A DNA stretch of 64,000 nt from Agarophyton chilense (lineage: Eukaryota; Rhodophyta; Florideophyceae; Gracilariales; Gracilariaceae). Shown in pieces: positions 20,470-30,259 of this stretch; the first letter of the stretch is position 1, and each line of letters begins with the position of its first letter. The stretch spans positions 992,001 through 1,056,000 of the forward strand of contig JARGXX010000068.1 in the NCBI GenBank assembly GCA_030374765.1, written 5' to 3'. The notes below the pieces were generated by a model, which was given only the letters and a program-made list of their open reading frames with translations, searched no databases and was not told where the DNA came from. A program made the translations under genes and the position numbers.

Positions 20470-22773
20470 CTAAACATTCTTTCTCGGAGACCGAGTAGTT
20501 CCTTTCTCATGGACATTCAGGGAACGTGACCAGTACCCAATACGGTGACGTTCACCATCCTCCGAGGATTGGAACAGTGCACACCCTACTTGGTTTGCAC
20601 TAGCATCGGTGTCCACTTCGTAAGGGAGCCCAGGATTGGGTAGAGCCAAGATTGGCGGTGATGTTACGACATTCACCAGTGCCGTGAAGGCAGACGCTTC
20701 CGCGTCGCCAAAAGGTTCCAGTTCAACTGGTTGACCCTTCTTCAGGAGCCTGTTGAGGGGGGTGGCAATATCCGCAAAGTTCGGGACGAATCGGCGATAC
20801 ACGTTACACAGACCTAAGAAGGATCGCAACTCCGTTTGAGTTTTCGGGTGTTTTGCTTCCTTCAAGGATTTCACTCGTACTTCATCGATTGAAAGCTGTC
20901 CGGGACGGATGATATGACCCAGATATTTAACCGAATCGGTGAAAAACTCGCACTTCTTGAGTTTCAAGGTGATTCCCGCGTCGCAGAGTATCTTCATTAC
21001 GTCCCTGACGTGTTCGAGGTGATCATCCAGGTTGTTGGAGAAGACAATAATGTCGTCTAAATACACTAGACACGTCCTCCACTTGAAGGGAGCCAACAGA
21101 ATGTCTATCGCCCGTTGAAAAGTTGCGGGGGCATTTGTCAACCCAAAAGGCATCCTCCGGAATCGGAAACGTCCTTGATGACACACGAAAGCCGTTTTGT
21201 CTCGATCTTCCTCCCTAATAGGGACTTGCCAGTAGCCCAAATTGGCGTCGAGGGTAGAGAAAACAGTAGCGCTCCCAAGGGAGTCGATGTATTCGTCCAT
21301 CCAAGGGATCGGGTACACATCCTTAATGGTTACCTCGTTCAGGCGTCTGTAATCGATGCAGAAACGCCACGATCCATCCGGTTTCGGAACTAACACCACT
21401 GGTGAGGCCCAAGCGGACTGGGCAGGTTCAATTACGCCCGCTTTAAGCACCTTCTCCACCTGAGATTTCTCCTCTTCCCGAGCTTTCGGTCCAGCCCTGT
21501 AAGGGTGTTGGGCAAAAGGCCGAGTGTTCGGTAACAAGTCGATGCGGTGTTCTATAATCCCAATAGTTCCAAGGGAACCATCCCACATGGGGGTAAATTC
21601 ACGAGGCATGTGCCTCAGCTTCTCCCGATGAGATGCGGGTACATGGTTGAGATCCCATTTTCCCAATTCCTGAACAGGATCCGTCTGGTCTGCTCCTGTG
21701 ATAGGGGCCGTAACTTCCTGAGGTTTAAAGTGTTCAGCGTGTGGAGCTGCAGTCGTATGCTCACCGTCTTCCGCGATTTCGGCAGTGTCCTCCCCCTCCT
21801 TAGGGTCCGCCACACCAAGGACCTCTGCGATAGAGATCTTTGTAGGTACGACCGCATGCGGGTGTGGAAGAACAGAACCCAGGATCTGGTGTTTGACCAA
21901 ATGCTGCGTTGTCTTTCCAAAGTTGGCTACCAAAACCTTGAAAGGTTTATCCGGTTCCACGGAGACAACCCCATTCGCAAGGGCGAGTTGACGCCGCGTA
22001 TACAGAGACGGGTTCGGTTGTACCACATGCACACCAATTTGCTTGGTAACAACTGTGACCCAAACCTGGGTTTCTGGCGGGATAGCCACTGACTTCGCAA
22101 CCTTTACCCGTGTAGACACCGGGTCCTTCTTCACAGATTTCTGCGCGACGGGGAGAGGGACGCGTGTTCGCGCTGCTCCCTGTAATGGTTTACGAACGAT
22201 TGGGATCGTAGACCCGTCTTCGAGTTCCACAGTTCTATTCCGAGGACGGATGGCTTCCACGAAGCGGTCGCAAAAGTCACAACCCAGTATGACTGGTGCT
22301 GCAAGTGACTTGCATACAATAAACTCCAGTTGAACGAGATAGGAGCCTAACCTCACCATGAGGGAAATTGTGCCCAGTGTCCGTAGCGGGTTGTTGTTCG
22401 CATCGGCGATATCCAAACGTGGACCGGTACAAACTTGAACCCGGAGCAGCGGGGGTAACAATTCAACATGAATTAAGTTAGGAGCGGCTCCTGTATCCAG
22501 GACAGATATTTGACGAACCATAAACTGGTTGGACAGGTCGAAGTCGGCGAATACTTTATAATTCCGCTTGGCCATTACCATAACTCGATCCGGAATACGG
22601 AGATTACGGGACCGTATCCACGGGAGACGGAGGACACTAAAGTATCCCGAGTTAACGTCGGTGTCAGCCGTTTTCCTTGAAAGGATTGTCACAGCTGGGG
22701 AGCGAAGTTGGAGCGCCTCGGGCGTCTTCAACTTCGGCTTAGAAGACGCCCCTCCCGCAGGGGAGACTCCCAA
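20470..22773 (-). CDS. Protease and reverse transcriptase of element B (Pol, N-terminal ORF)
   Basis: The 767-codon frame has a retropepsin motif VLDTGAAPNLI early, then a full Ty3-type reverse transcriptase with FCIDYRRLNEVT, MPFGLTNAPATFQR and an intact YLDD active site (21052-21063), and the start of RNase H. It ends early: relatives read on as ERNYSVSEKECLAVVW, and that reading exists here in another frame, consistent with a 2-bp GA insertion or 1-bp loss near 20503-20510. The frame is open upstream across the gag stop in the -1 frame, so translation probably enters from gag. Confidence 0.85.
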   Translation of the reverse strand: MGVSPAGGASSKPKLKTPEALQLRSPAVTILSRKTADTDVNSGYFSVLRLPWIRSRNLRIPDRVMVMAKRNYKVFADFDLSNQFMVRQISVLDTGAAPNLIHVELLPPLLRVQVCTGPRLDIADANNNPLRTLGTISLMVRLGSYLVQLEFIVCKSLAAPVILGCDFCDRFVEAIRPRNRTVELEDGSTIPIVRKPLQGAARTRVPLPVAQKSVKKDPVSTRVKVAKSVAIPPETQVWVTVVTKQIGVHVVQPNPSLYTRRQLALANGVVSVEPDKPFKVLVANFGKTTQHLVKHQILGSVLPHPHAVVPTKISIAEVLGVADPKEGEDTAEIAEDGEHTTAAPHAEHFKPQEVTAPITGADQTDPVQELGKWDLNHVPASHREKLRHMPREFTPMWDGSLGTIGIIEHRIDLLPNTRPFAQHPYRAGPKAREEEKSQVEKVLKAGVIEPAQSAWASPVVLVPKPDGSWRFCIDYRRLNEVTIKDVYPIPWMDEYIDSLGSATVFSTLDANLGYWQVPIREEDRDKTAFVCHQGRFRFRRMPFGLTNAPATFQRAIDILLAPFKWRTCLVYLDDIIVFSNNLDDHLEHVRDVMKILCDAGITLKLKKCEFFTDSVKYLGHIIRPGQLSIDEVRVKSLKEAKHPKTQTELRSFLGLCNVYRRFVPNFADIATPLNRLLKKGQPVELEPFGDAEASAFTALVNVVTSPPILALPNPGLPYEVDTDASANQVGCALFQSSEDGERHRIGYWSRSLNVHEKGTTRSPRKNV

Positions 22774-22775
22774 GT

Positions 22776-22787
22776 TTAGTTTTTCGA
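22776..22787 (-). promoter_or_regulatory. Candidate -1 frameshift site at the gag stop (element B)
   Basis: On the element's strand the end of gag reads TCG AAA AAC TAA. A slip of -1 at GAAAAAC just before the stop puts ribosomes into the protease frame, which is open here. The A-rich site fits the usual X XXY YYZ shape only partly, because the first base is G. The position directly at the stop is the main argument. Confidence 0.5.
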
Positions 22788-24806
22788 AGCGGACCCCACC
22801 GAATTCGGTGCAGCTGCCTCGAAGGGGACCGGTTGTTCCCCGTTCGCGGGTACAAGTTCTGTATCCCTGTCAGCAAGGTGAGCTCGGAGTATCCTTTGTT
22901 CCTCATAGGACCTACTCGGGACTCGAGCTTTCTCCTCAGGGGTCAGAGCCTCGTACTGAGCGATAATTCGTGAACCCTCCCGCAGGGGAAATGTGCAGTC
23001 TGGTGCTTTGTGACCACGGAGGTAACACAAATAGCAAATCAGCTCTGCCGGGTTCGGTTGTGGACGTGAATCTACGCGACGTGGTGCTGTATCCCTCCAT
23101 CCGGGGCGAGAGAACCGAGCAGCGGTATTCGCAAAAGGTAGCGATGCGGCTGGCACCCTCCGTCCTTGGGTATAGATCGCAGGGTCTTCATCCGTAGTCG
23201 GAGCGGATGTCGACGGCAACTCAGACGTACCCATAGATTCGGGGTTACTTCCCATGAAGTGAATGTTATCTTTGACCCCCACAGGGGCAGAGCCTCCTGC
23301 GAGTGACAAGTACGAGTTACCTCCATCGGCGAGGAGTGCACGTAACGGCCGACTCTTTCGGTTCTGCCGGGCACGGAGAGTATCCCCCTCAGCCTGGGCG
23401 TACTGAACCAATTCCAAGTAGGCCAGCTTGCGCTTCTCTTCCCGAAGTCGGGCAACAAATGCCCTTATCGAGGAGTCCAAACCATCCACAAACATGGAGC
23501 ATCTCTCGTAGGCGGGGAATACATTCCTGCATCGGTGAAACGCTTTATTCAAGCGAGTTGAATACACCGTTTCGGTTTCCATCGGCTTCTGCCGCGTATC
23601 CCTTAATGCAAGGATTGCTTCCTGAATCGCATTTCCAGTAGCGTATGACCTCAAGAGGTACTGCACCGCTTCGGGCCAGCACGTGACTCCCCCTTCCGAG
23701 GCTCGGGATGATCCACGGACGGAGTTGAACTGGTCTTCAGCCATTCCCTTTAAGAAATAGGGTAATGCAAGATACGCTTGCGCTTCACTCATACCGAGGA
23801 TGTCAGCCTCCTGGACGAACCTCGCAAGGAAATCGAGCACCAGAATTGGGTCTGTTCCTGTGAACTCCCTCTTCTGTAGGGTGATGCTCAGCCTTTTGAT
23901 GTAGTCCTTGACCTTACCCGTTCCGCGGGATGTTCGATCTCCCGAAGGGTTATCCAACCGGTAATAGCGGTACGATAGCAGCTTCCGATAGAGAGGATTC
24001 GTCGGCTTCAGCTCCCTTAATCCAAGGTGTTTCCTACCCTTCTTCCGGGTACGGATTGCCCCTTGAGAGGTGTAAGTAGCCTTCGACCGAGTCGCCCGGG
24101 ATGCCCGGCGTTCATCTTCACTATCCGAAGATTCGGAGGACGAACTCGATGACGAGCGATTGGGATCAGAATCCGATAAATCCTCTTGGAGGTGAACCCT
24201 CTTCTTTGACTTGCGGCGGTCCCGTTTAGCGGAGCGGTGTTCTTCGTCTTCCGAAACGTCGGGTTTATCCTTCGAGGCTTCTGCGTCTCCGTCCATACGG
24301 ATAATGGCCTCGAGGGTGTCCAGCCGAGCTCGGAAGCGTTCCGCTTGCACGCGGTGTTCCTCCACGAGGCTCCGGTACTCCTGGATAAAGACCCCAGGGG
24401 TACCAAAGCTTTCCAAAAGGGTGTTCACATCCCTCCTCAGGGTACGAAGGTCATCAGCGACTCCCCGCACCTGGGCGTCCTCCACCTTGAGGCGGAGGGT
24501 AGTAACCTCCTGAAGGAGCTCGATGTGAGCCGCGTTGGCGATATCAATTCGAGTCTCCAGGCGCTGTAATTCAGGGTCGGCCCGACTTCGGGGTGCTGCT
24601 GAGGGGTTCTCCACCACTGGAGCTGGGCCTACAGCCACGACCTCTCGAGGACCTGAAACCACTGAGGGTGCTTTCCGAGTGTCCGGATCGATACCGGAAT
24701 CGTTCCGACCTTCGGGAATTGAGCTCCTCGACCTAGGCGGGGCCGGGGGCACTGAATCCGCTTGACGGTTCGATCCAGTCCTGGAACCACGGGTAGGCGG
24801 CGACAT
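22776..24806 (-). CDS. Gag polyprotein of element B
   Basis: 676 codons from a good ATG about 230 bp inside the 5' LTR. A Pro/Ser/Arg-rich start is followed by a coiled-coil-like stretch (about residues 80-180), an acidic/basic Ser-rich segment, a helical capsid-like domain (about 270-470, with REFTGTDPILVLDFL) and one complete CCHC zinc knuckle (CYLCYLRGHKAPDC) near residue 590. Gag forms the particle shell and binds the element RNA. The intact frame and knuckle contrast with the decayed copy in element A. Confidence 0.85.
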   Translation of the reverse strand: MSPPTRGSRTGSNRQADSVPPAPPRSRSSIPEGRNDSGIDPDTRKAPSVVSGPREVVAVGPAPVVENPSAAPRSRADPELQRLETRIDIANAAHIELLQEVTTLRLKVEDAQVRGVADDLRTLRRDVNTLLESFGTPGVFIQEYRSLVEEHRVQAERFRARLDTLEAIIRMDGDAEASKDKPDVSEDEEHRSAKRDRRKSKKRVHLQEDLSDSDPNRSSSSSSSESSDSEDERRASRATRSKATYTSQGAIRTRKKGRKHLGLRELKPTNPLYRKLLSYRYYRLDNPSGDRTSRGTGKVKDYIKRLSITLQKREFTGTDPILVLDFLARFVQEADILGMSEAQAYLALPYFLKGMAEDQFNSVRGSSRASEGGVTCWPEAVQYLLRSYATGNAIQEAILALRDTRQKPMETETVYSTRLNKAFHRCRNVFPAYERCSMFVDGLDSSIRAFVARLREEKRKLAYLELVQYAQAEGDTLRARQNRKSRPLRALLADGGNSYLSLAGGSAPVGVKDNIHFMGSNPESMGTSELPSTSAPTTDEDPAIYTQGRRVPAASLPFANTAARFSRPGWRDTAPRRVDSRPQPNPAELICYLCYLRGHKAPDCTFPLREGSRIIAQYEALTPEEKARVPSRSYEEQRILRAHLADRDTELVPANGEQPVPFEAAAPNSVGSASKN

Positions 24807-25018
24807 GCTGCAGACACGACACCGACGATTCGGGGTAACAATGAAATTCGATCACGAGATTCCCGGAGAACGGATGACGTAACACAAAACAAAAATAAAA
24901 ACCAATTCCACCCTTTCCAAAGGGGACCACTACAACAAATCTTCACGACGTTGCTTCCTCTTCCAGGAAATATTCCAACACGTGGATGACCAACCCCAAA
25001 AGTCCGAGAACGGCTTCT

Positions 25019-25032
25019 AAGTCGGGAGACCA
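25019..25032 (-). other. Primer binding site of element B
   Basis: On the element's strand TGGTCTCCCGACTT begins two bases after the 5' LTR and is identical to that of element A. Both elements therefore use the same tRNA primer and belong to related lineages. Confidence 0.75.
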
Positions 25033-25034
25033 CT

Positions 25035-25947
25035 TGTGGAGCAAAACCCGGCGACGGGAAGTGCTCTCAAGGTGTTCGAAGCCTTGCTCCCTGGGGGAGG
25101 CAGACTCAGAGACAGAGCCCTCCGTTCCACCCGTAGTGTGGGGTGTAACTCCCACGGGGGATTCCGGCAGTACCGACGGAGGTGAGGGGTAGAAACCGTT
25201 GGATCGGGAATGGGTATGGGTATCCCAAAGAATGGGGGAAAATCCGGCGAAGAGGAATAACGGGTCGAGGGTCGGGCACTAACAGGCACCGGACCCGAGA
25301 ACCAGAAAAAGGGCGAAACAACAAAAGAAACCCAATACAGGGGCGAAAACCTGTCCTCGAAAGGAAACACAAAAAGCACGCAACAAGTAAGCAGAACCCC
25401 CACGGGGTATCGTGCACGCAGGTCGTCTGAGCGGTCCCAAGGGGGTGGTTGCACGGAACCCAAACGTGGGCACTCTCCAAGTGGAGTCGTGTCCCTACGC
25501 AGGCGTTGCTAACCAGAGCCCGTTCCGGGTTGTAAGGCCAAAACGATGGCGACGAAGAACCTCTAAAGGTATCGAAGACCAACCTTGGTTGTCATTTACT
25601 CTGAGCTCGGACTGTCAGATCTCGCCTCCCTAAGTAGGGCCCACTAACTAAACTCTACAGTAGTGCACACCTGCTCAGGGCCATACACGTGGAGATCCCA
25701 CTGCCAGGGCCCAAAAGTCCAACGTTCTACAAATATCCGAAAATCGGTGCCAAAATGAAGCCACGTGTATCACGGGGCCAATCCAACCATGGGCCATCCG
25801 AATTTTCCCTTATAGGCGAAATATAACCGGAAAACAGTGCCACCTCAGCACACCTTAGAGGGGATCATAATCATAACCCTCGGAGGGTTCAATCCTCATT
25901 CTATGAGTTGCATCTTCAAGTATCCCCTGACTGGGCGTTGCTCTACA
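25035..25947 (-). repeat. 5' LTR of element B
   Basis: This 913-bp copy of 14153-15063 has about a dozen differences by eye. On the element's strand transcription should start within it. Its right edge joins the antisense ORF of element A. Confidence 0.9.
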
Positions 25948-26535
25948 TCCACCACTGCGTTGGTATGGGTCAGCCGGAGTCCCAGGGGAGAACTGTGTCG
26001 CAGGGACAGGCACGCTGCGAAAACCAATGTTGGTAGGCGTCCGAGAAGCCGAGCAAGTCACCATCTTGGTAACATCACCGGGTCCACGGCCACGAGATGG
26101 GCCGTTACCTGACATGGTTGGGAAGGCCGTAGCTCGAACCGCCGAACGAGGTGATGACTCGACCTCCACCGCCGCGGTGAACACCAGCCGGTATTCATCC
26201 TTCTGAAGTAGAGCCTCCTCGGTCCGTTCTGAGGAGACGGCCAACGGATCCAACCTTTCCGGTAGTACCGACATCGACCTTTCAGGTGCAACAGTTGCCA
26301 CCATACGGGAGCGAGCGGTTCCAGACCTTTGAGGTATCGTGGGGCGGGACCAATCCGACCTTGAGGGCATAGCTTCAGGGGTATCAATCCCCTCGGAATC
26401 GCCAACTTCTTCAGCCTCAATGGTAACCGGCACCTCACATCTGTCGAGCCCAGGTGCTGCCTGTGAGGACGACCCACCCCTTCGAGGGATTGGTGGCGAA
26501 TCCACGATGCAGCGCGAGGTGCGTCGACGCGGCAC
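25948..26535 (-). pseudogene. Antisense ORF of element A, N-terminal half
   Basis: An open frame of about 196 codons on the strand opposite to A gag-pol. It opens right after a TAA and has no ATG near its start; the first in-frame ATGs are internal. It is Ser/Arg/Pro-rich without a known domain and runs into element B at 25948. With the half at 13542-14152 it would form one antisense ORF of about 400 codons between integrase and 3' LTR, interrupted by B. Confidence 0.5.
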
Positions 26536-26755
26536 TTAATGGATTCGCACGCGCGTGTGGAGGCGTCGCGATCCTGTCATAGCCTTAGAGGTCAACCGGA
26601 ATGCAAAACCGGAAAAAGGTCGCGCAATTACCTCAAGGGAGTGCGCATCGCGCACCGTGAGCAACCGCCGGCGGACACCACTCCGATGCCCGCGCCACTG
26701 TCGCTCGCTATACCTTTATGGTCTGATTGAAAAAGACACGGGGCGTGTATCACGG

Positions 26756-26769
26756 GTAGGAAGGGGGTC
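26756..26769 (+). other. Polypurine tract of element A
   Basis: GTAGGAAGGGGGTC directly precedes the TGTCG start of the 3' LTR, as expected for plus-strand priming. Confidence 0.65.
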
Positions 26770-27403
26770 TGTCGTATAGTGGCAGAAGGTTTGACCGTTG
26801 ATGTTGTCTATATACTACACTGACGTTGTAGGTGATGGGTGCGAGGGATCATCGGCCATGCAGCTCCGGGCGAGCTACCATCGAGGTGTTGTCAGCCACG
26901 TGTATTGTTGACATGTACCTTCTGGTTGAGTATTTGTTAGTAATTGTAATTGTAATTATATTTATTTTAGTACAGTAGTGGAGTGGCCACCGGGCACTCT
27001 AGCCAGTGCTGGCCAGGTCTCTGACACTAGGTCAGAGACCGTGCCTTGCTGGCACCTCCCGGGTGATCTGGAGAGTGCAGTCCACTGCATATAGGGAACT
27101 GCACCTCCCCCATCCTAATCTGATAAAGATAGGCACCACTTGGGTCACGACTATACCTTTTGGTTCATCGTTTCTCAACTACCACACAGGCTTTCCCGCG
27201 CGTCGACGCCTACCATCGTTCACCTACACGGTATAGGCTAGTTGCCCCGCCGTTTGCCCCTGCGGGTTTTCACGGTGCCCTGTTACCATCGAGGTTTATA
27301 ACGTCTATCTTCTAAGGTTGAGCGTCAACACGCTCCCTACGGTTGAGCGTCACTACGCTTCCAAGACAAAACAATAGCATGCTCCACAGGTGATTTTACG
27401 ACA
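26770..27403 (+). repeat. 3' LTR of element A
   Basis: A 634-bp partner of 6006-6614. It has about 28 extra bases near 27327-27356, where GTTGAGCGTCA(A/C) is repeated, a local duplication absent from the left copy. Confidence 0.85.
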
Positions 27404-27596
27404 GGAGATCTTAGATTTAATGACTTAATGCTAGGAGATTCAGTATATCGGCTGGAGTGGTTGATAGTATTAGTGGTCGGAGGGTGTGCTTGTTTTTGTT
27501 GAACTGCCTAATAGTCGCTGGGTCCTCGGGCTCCGGTGGATTGGAGGTGAGATGATTTTTTGCATCCAGTGTTGTGGCGCAAGAGTCAAGGGCCAT
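27404..27596 (-). pseudogene. Copia gag, N-terminal part (element C)
   Basis: The minus strand starts at ATG 27596 and reads MALDSCATTLDAKNH, then FNKNKHTLRPLILSTTPADI, a typical start of copia Gag, before stops and the border of element A at 27403. Its continuation is at 5418-6002. Finding both halves of one gene on either side of element A is direct proof of the nesting. Confidence 0.65.
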
Positions 27597-27957
27597 TTTT
27601 CAAAACACTTGATTCTGTCGGTGTAGTTGAGGGATGTTGAATTTATGGTATATTTCTGTATTTCGTTGCTACTTTGTGGTGTCTTGAAGAAGTAAGATGT
27701 TTGATTATTCTAAAGAGGTTAGCTGGAGAAGATCTTTCGTGATGTTTTGGGCTATAGCCTGTTTTTCGCGACATTTATAGCGCTCTGCGCGAGAGCTTTT
27801 GGACGAAGTCGTAAGACAAGTTTGTATGGGGTTGGATAAGAGAATTAATGAGCGAGAGAGTGATAAAGTGGGAAGAAGAGAAAAAGTGTTGAGATGGTGG
27901 AAAGAGGATGCGAGTAAGTGGGGAGATCAGTGGCGGCGTAGCGTGGGTCCCGAAATC
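27597..27957 (-). other. Leader region of copia element C
   Basis: This lies between the 5' LTR and the gag start. I found no clear primer binding site matching a tRNA 3' end next to the LTR; copia elements often use an internal tRNA site, which I cannot assign here. Confidence 0.4.
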
Positions 27958-28064
27958 TGTGAAAAAGCAGCGATTCTCTTTACTCTTCCGGTCAGTGGAC
28001 GGCGAAGGGCTTCTGTCTAAGGAGGTCTTTCCATGGGCACGTGTCGTTCTTGGGCCGTTTGACA
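27958..28064 (-). repeat. 5' LTR of copia element C
   Basis: On the plus strand it starts TGTGAAAAAGC and ends CCGTTTGACA, matching the left copy at both ends. It is followed exactly by the GAGAA duplication. At 107 bp it is very short and lacks about 48 bp present in the left copy. Confidence 0.65.
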
Positions 28065-28069
28065 GAGAA
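28065..28069. repeat. Target-site duplication of copia element C, right copy
   Basis: GAGAA, identical to 1958-1962. It marks where host DNA resumes after 26 kb of nested elements. Confidence 0.75.
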
Positions 28070-30259
28070 CATGATAATTGTACGCCATCGGCGACGATAA
28101 ACGCGCTTGTTGGTATTAACGTGTCGGCGGTCGTGCTTGTGACAAAAGGTTTGCGGAAGATGCCATTTCAGACCGAGACAGCCACTCGTTGCTCGACAGT
28201 GGCATGAAATCGTACAATACAACCATTCTCAGATTTAACAGCAGCTAACAGTAAATAGAACAATTATAAAGATAGTTCACAGGGAATACATGGCATTATC
28301 GGTACGCAGATACCAAAGTACCATGCCAAGCACGTCCAAAAAAGAAAGAAGTGGTTTTCGTCCTTGTCTGCTGTCCGTTTTTCTGTAAGGCGAGGATGTA
28401 AAGCGATTATTGTGAATGTATTTGACATGAAAGAAAAATGTTAAAATTAGAGCCTGCTTTGTAACTTTATACACCGTCACAAAATTGTATTCTCCTTCAC
28501 AGAACAACAGTTGATACCATGGAGTCGACATTTGGCTCCGTATAGGTCGTAGTAACGCACAGCGAAGGTTATGTCTGGCTTTGGATATTTGGCGGCGTGA
28601 GGGTGGTTGTCGGAACACGAAAGGGATCATGCTGAAAACAGAGGCGGCCGAGCGCTGACAGAGTAGTAACCGTAGTAGGAGAGTACTATCTGGGATCTCC
28701 ATTGAGTTCGAGACGATGTGTGAGTAAAGAAGGCAAAGGGTTCGAAGCTTATCGTCAAGTTACGACTGTCACTTAAGAGCATGGTTCAGAACCCCGCTCA
28801 AAAATGACAATCTGCAGTTGTTCACAATACGTTTTGGGCCGCACCTAGTGGTAGATATGTGTCATTCTGTCAATGTGGTCGGATGATCCCACTATACTTC
28901 AGCGCAGGGACAGTAAGGGCGGAATTAGCATGTTGGGTTTGGTTGGTGTGTGGAAACGGTGGGCATCGTACTCGCTCTTGTTGCGTGGTGCTCGCTCGGG
29001 CAGTGTTGGTTCAGGCGCAGGAAAGAGGGGAGCAAAGAAGCAGGCAGGAACAGACTCTTCGGTCTGGCCGCTTCCCCCGGGCTGGCTCCATCTTTCAGAC
29101 GCCAGCGTGCTTGACATAGTCGTCGCCCCTTCTACCGGGCCGCTCCTCTGGGAGGGGCGCGGGAGGAGCACGAGGTGTGCCAAGCGGAGAGACAGCTCTG
29201 ACAGGCTGTAACATGGTGGGCACAAGATTTGAGGATAAATTCGCGGGAGCACGAGCACAGTTTGGCTAGTTTGGGCGAGAAAATGTTGAGAATTGACATT
29301 TCGTATCGTGATTGGGGTTGATACGGTCACAGGAGACGTGAGCGTGCTGTGTGCAGCTTATTGGACATGTTGTTAAGAAAACGTGACGAGCGCGGGGGAC
29401 TGAGGCAAAAGGCGGGGAAGGCTGGGGCACTCAAAGCCGGGGCTGAGCGAGGGTGGGGCAGGCTGGTTCAGTGGCGGTGGAGATGCGTAGTGAAGCGGGT
29501 AGATATCGCTGATGCTGCGAGGAAGCGGTGACAACGGCACTTTGTGAAGTGGCGGTGAGGAACCATTCGACAGACAGACATTGTTGCAGCATGAAAAACG
29601 TGTTCGGTGACAAGGAGCTACAACAAGTACGCTCGCGCGGCGTGCTTCAAAATTTGTACAGACGACGGGGCGCGACTCGCTCATGGCCATGGTGGCGTGA
29701 CGTTGTCAAAGTGGCGAGGAATGCAGTCCGCCCAACGGAAGCGGCCTTGAGTCATTGCGAGGACGATGGCGGCTCGCGACGGCAGCTGTGGCGCCGTTGC
29801 AACCACAACGATGACGAGGGAGCAGGGTCTCGCGCGGGTAGCGACGGCGGCCCGGTGCCACCCTCCGCCTCCGCCTAGCGGGTGTGGCTGAAACTGGGAC
29901 TGGGGCAGGGGCCCGCAGCCAATATGTAGATAGACAGCTCATCGCAAACAGATAGATGCCGCTGCACAAACGGCGCACGAGTGACGGCAGCACTGACTGC
30001 AGTGCGGGAGCTCACGCCGTGCACGTGCCAATGATCCGCCACCATGCCGCTTCGCCCTCGTCCAACCAAATATATCTATGACCATTGGCCAGCTCTTTTC
30101 CTGCGCGCATTGGCTCCGGCCCCGACGCTCAGCGCCCATGCCCCCCCCCGCGACCGCCCCCATTCCCCAGGTCCCACCCCCCCCCCCCCACAGCCCTCAC
30201 TAAACCGCTCCGCCTCCCACCCTCCGCCGCCCTGCCCGCTTAGCACCTCTTCCCCCGCC
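28070..30259. other. Intergenic region with possible promoter at its right end
   Basis: No frame here has a recognisable domain; 28277-28702 minus (141 codons) and 28873-29211 plus (112 codons) are the longest and look random. GC content rises towards 30000. Near 30068-30113 there is a TATA-like AAATATATCTA with two ATTGG (inverted CCAAT) boxes, which could serve the bHLH gene to the right or a transcript going left. A run of nine or more C lies near 30178. Confidence 0.45.

Larger units (their letters stand above)
14153..25947 (-). mobile_element. Ty3/gypsy chromovirus B (innermost, youngest)
   Basis: The element reads on the minus strand: 5' LTR 25035-25947, primer binding site, gag, protease, reverse transcriptase, RNase H, integrase, a separated chromodomain, an antisense ORF, polypurine tract and 3' LTR 14153-15063. 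Size is 11.8 kb. The two LTRs differ at only about a dozen positions by eye, so it inserted recently compared with A. Gag and most of pol are long open frames, but the integrase lacks its catalytic Glu and there is a frameshift before RNase H. It sits inside the antisense ORF of A. No target duplication is seen (GATCG on the left, TCCAC on the right). Confidence 0.9.
6006..27403 (+). mobile_element. Ty3/gypsy chromovirus A (middle layer)
   Basis: The LTRs at 6006-6614 and 26770-27403 are direct repeats, and the left copy has perfect 7-bp inverted tips (TGTCGTA...TACGACA). Inside are a primer binding site, gag, protease, reverse transcriptase, RNase H, integrase with chromodomain, an antisense ORF and a polypurine tract. 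Integrase after RNase H plus a chromodomain means Ty3/gypsy, chromovirus type. It sits in copia gag and is itself interrupted by element B. Without B it is about 9.6 kb. No target duplication is visible (ATGCG on the left, GGAGA on the right). Stops throughout gag-pol make it non-autonomous. Confidence 0.85.
1963..28064 (-). mobile_element. Ty1/copia LTR retrotransposon C (outer shell of the nest)
   Basis: The element reads on the minus strand: 5' LTR 27958-28064, leader, gag start at 27596, gag interrupted at 27404/6005 by element A, then gag remainder, protease, integrase, reverse transcriptase, RNase H, polypurine tract and 3' LTR 1963-2117. Integrase lying before reverse transcriptase defines Ty1/copia. 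Removing element A (6006-27403) leaves about 4.7 kb, a usual copia size. Both ends carry the GAGAA duplication. Many stops and frameshifts show that it is long dead, in keeping with being the oldest layer of the nest. Confidence 0.85.

Noticed and set aside
6001-27410. GATC on both sides of element A as a possible target duplication
   Set aside because: The copies are not directly next to the LTR ends; the bases touching the LTRs (ATGCG and GGAGA) do not match.
27920-27957. tRNA-iMet-like sequence next to the copia 5' LTR (AGTGGCG...AGCGTG...)
   Set aside because: The match needs gaps and is too weak to call a primer binding site by eye.
30044-30259. Longer N-terminus of the bHLH protein
   Set aside because: The segment is Pro-rich, contains TATA/CCAAT-like boxes and has a weaker start context than ATG 30260.
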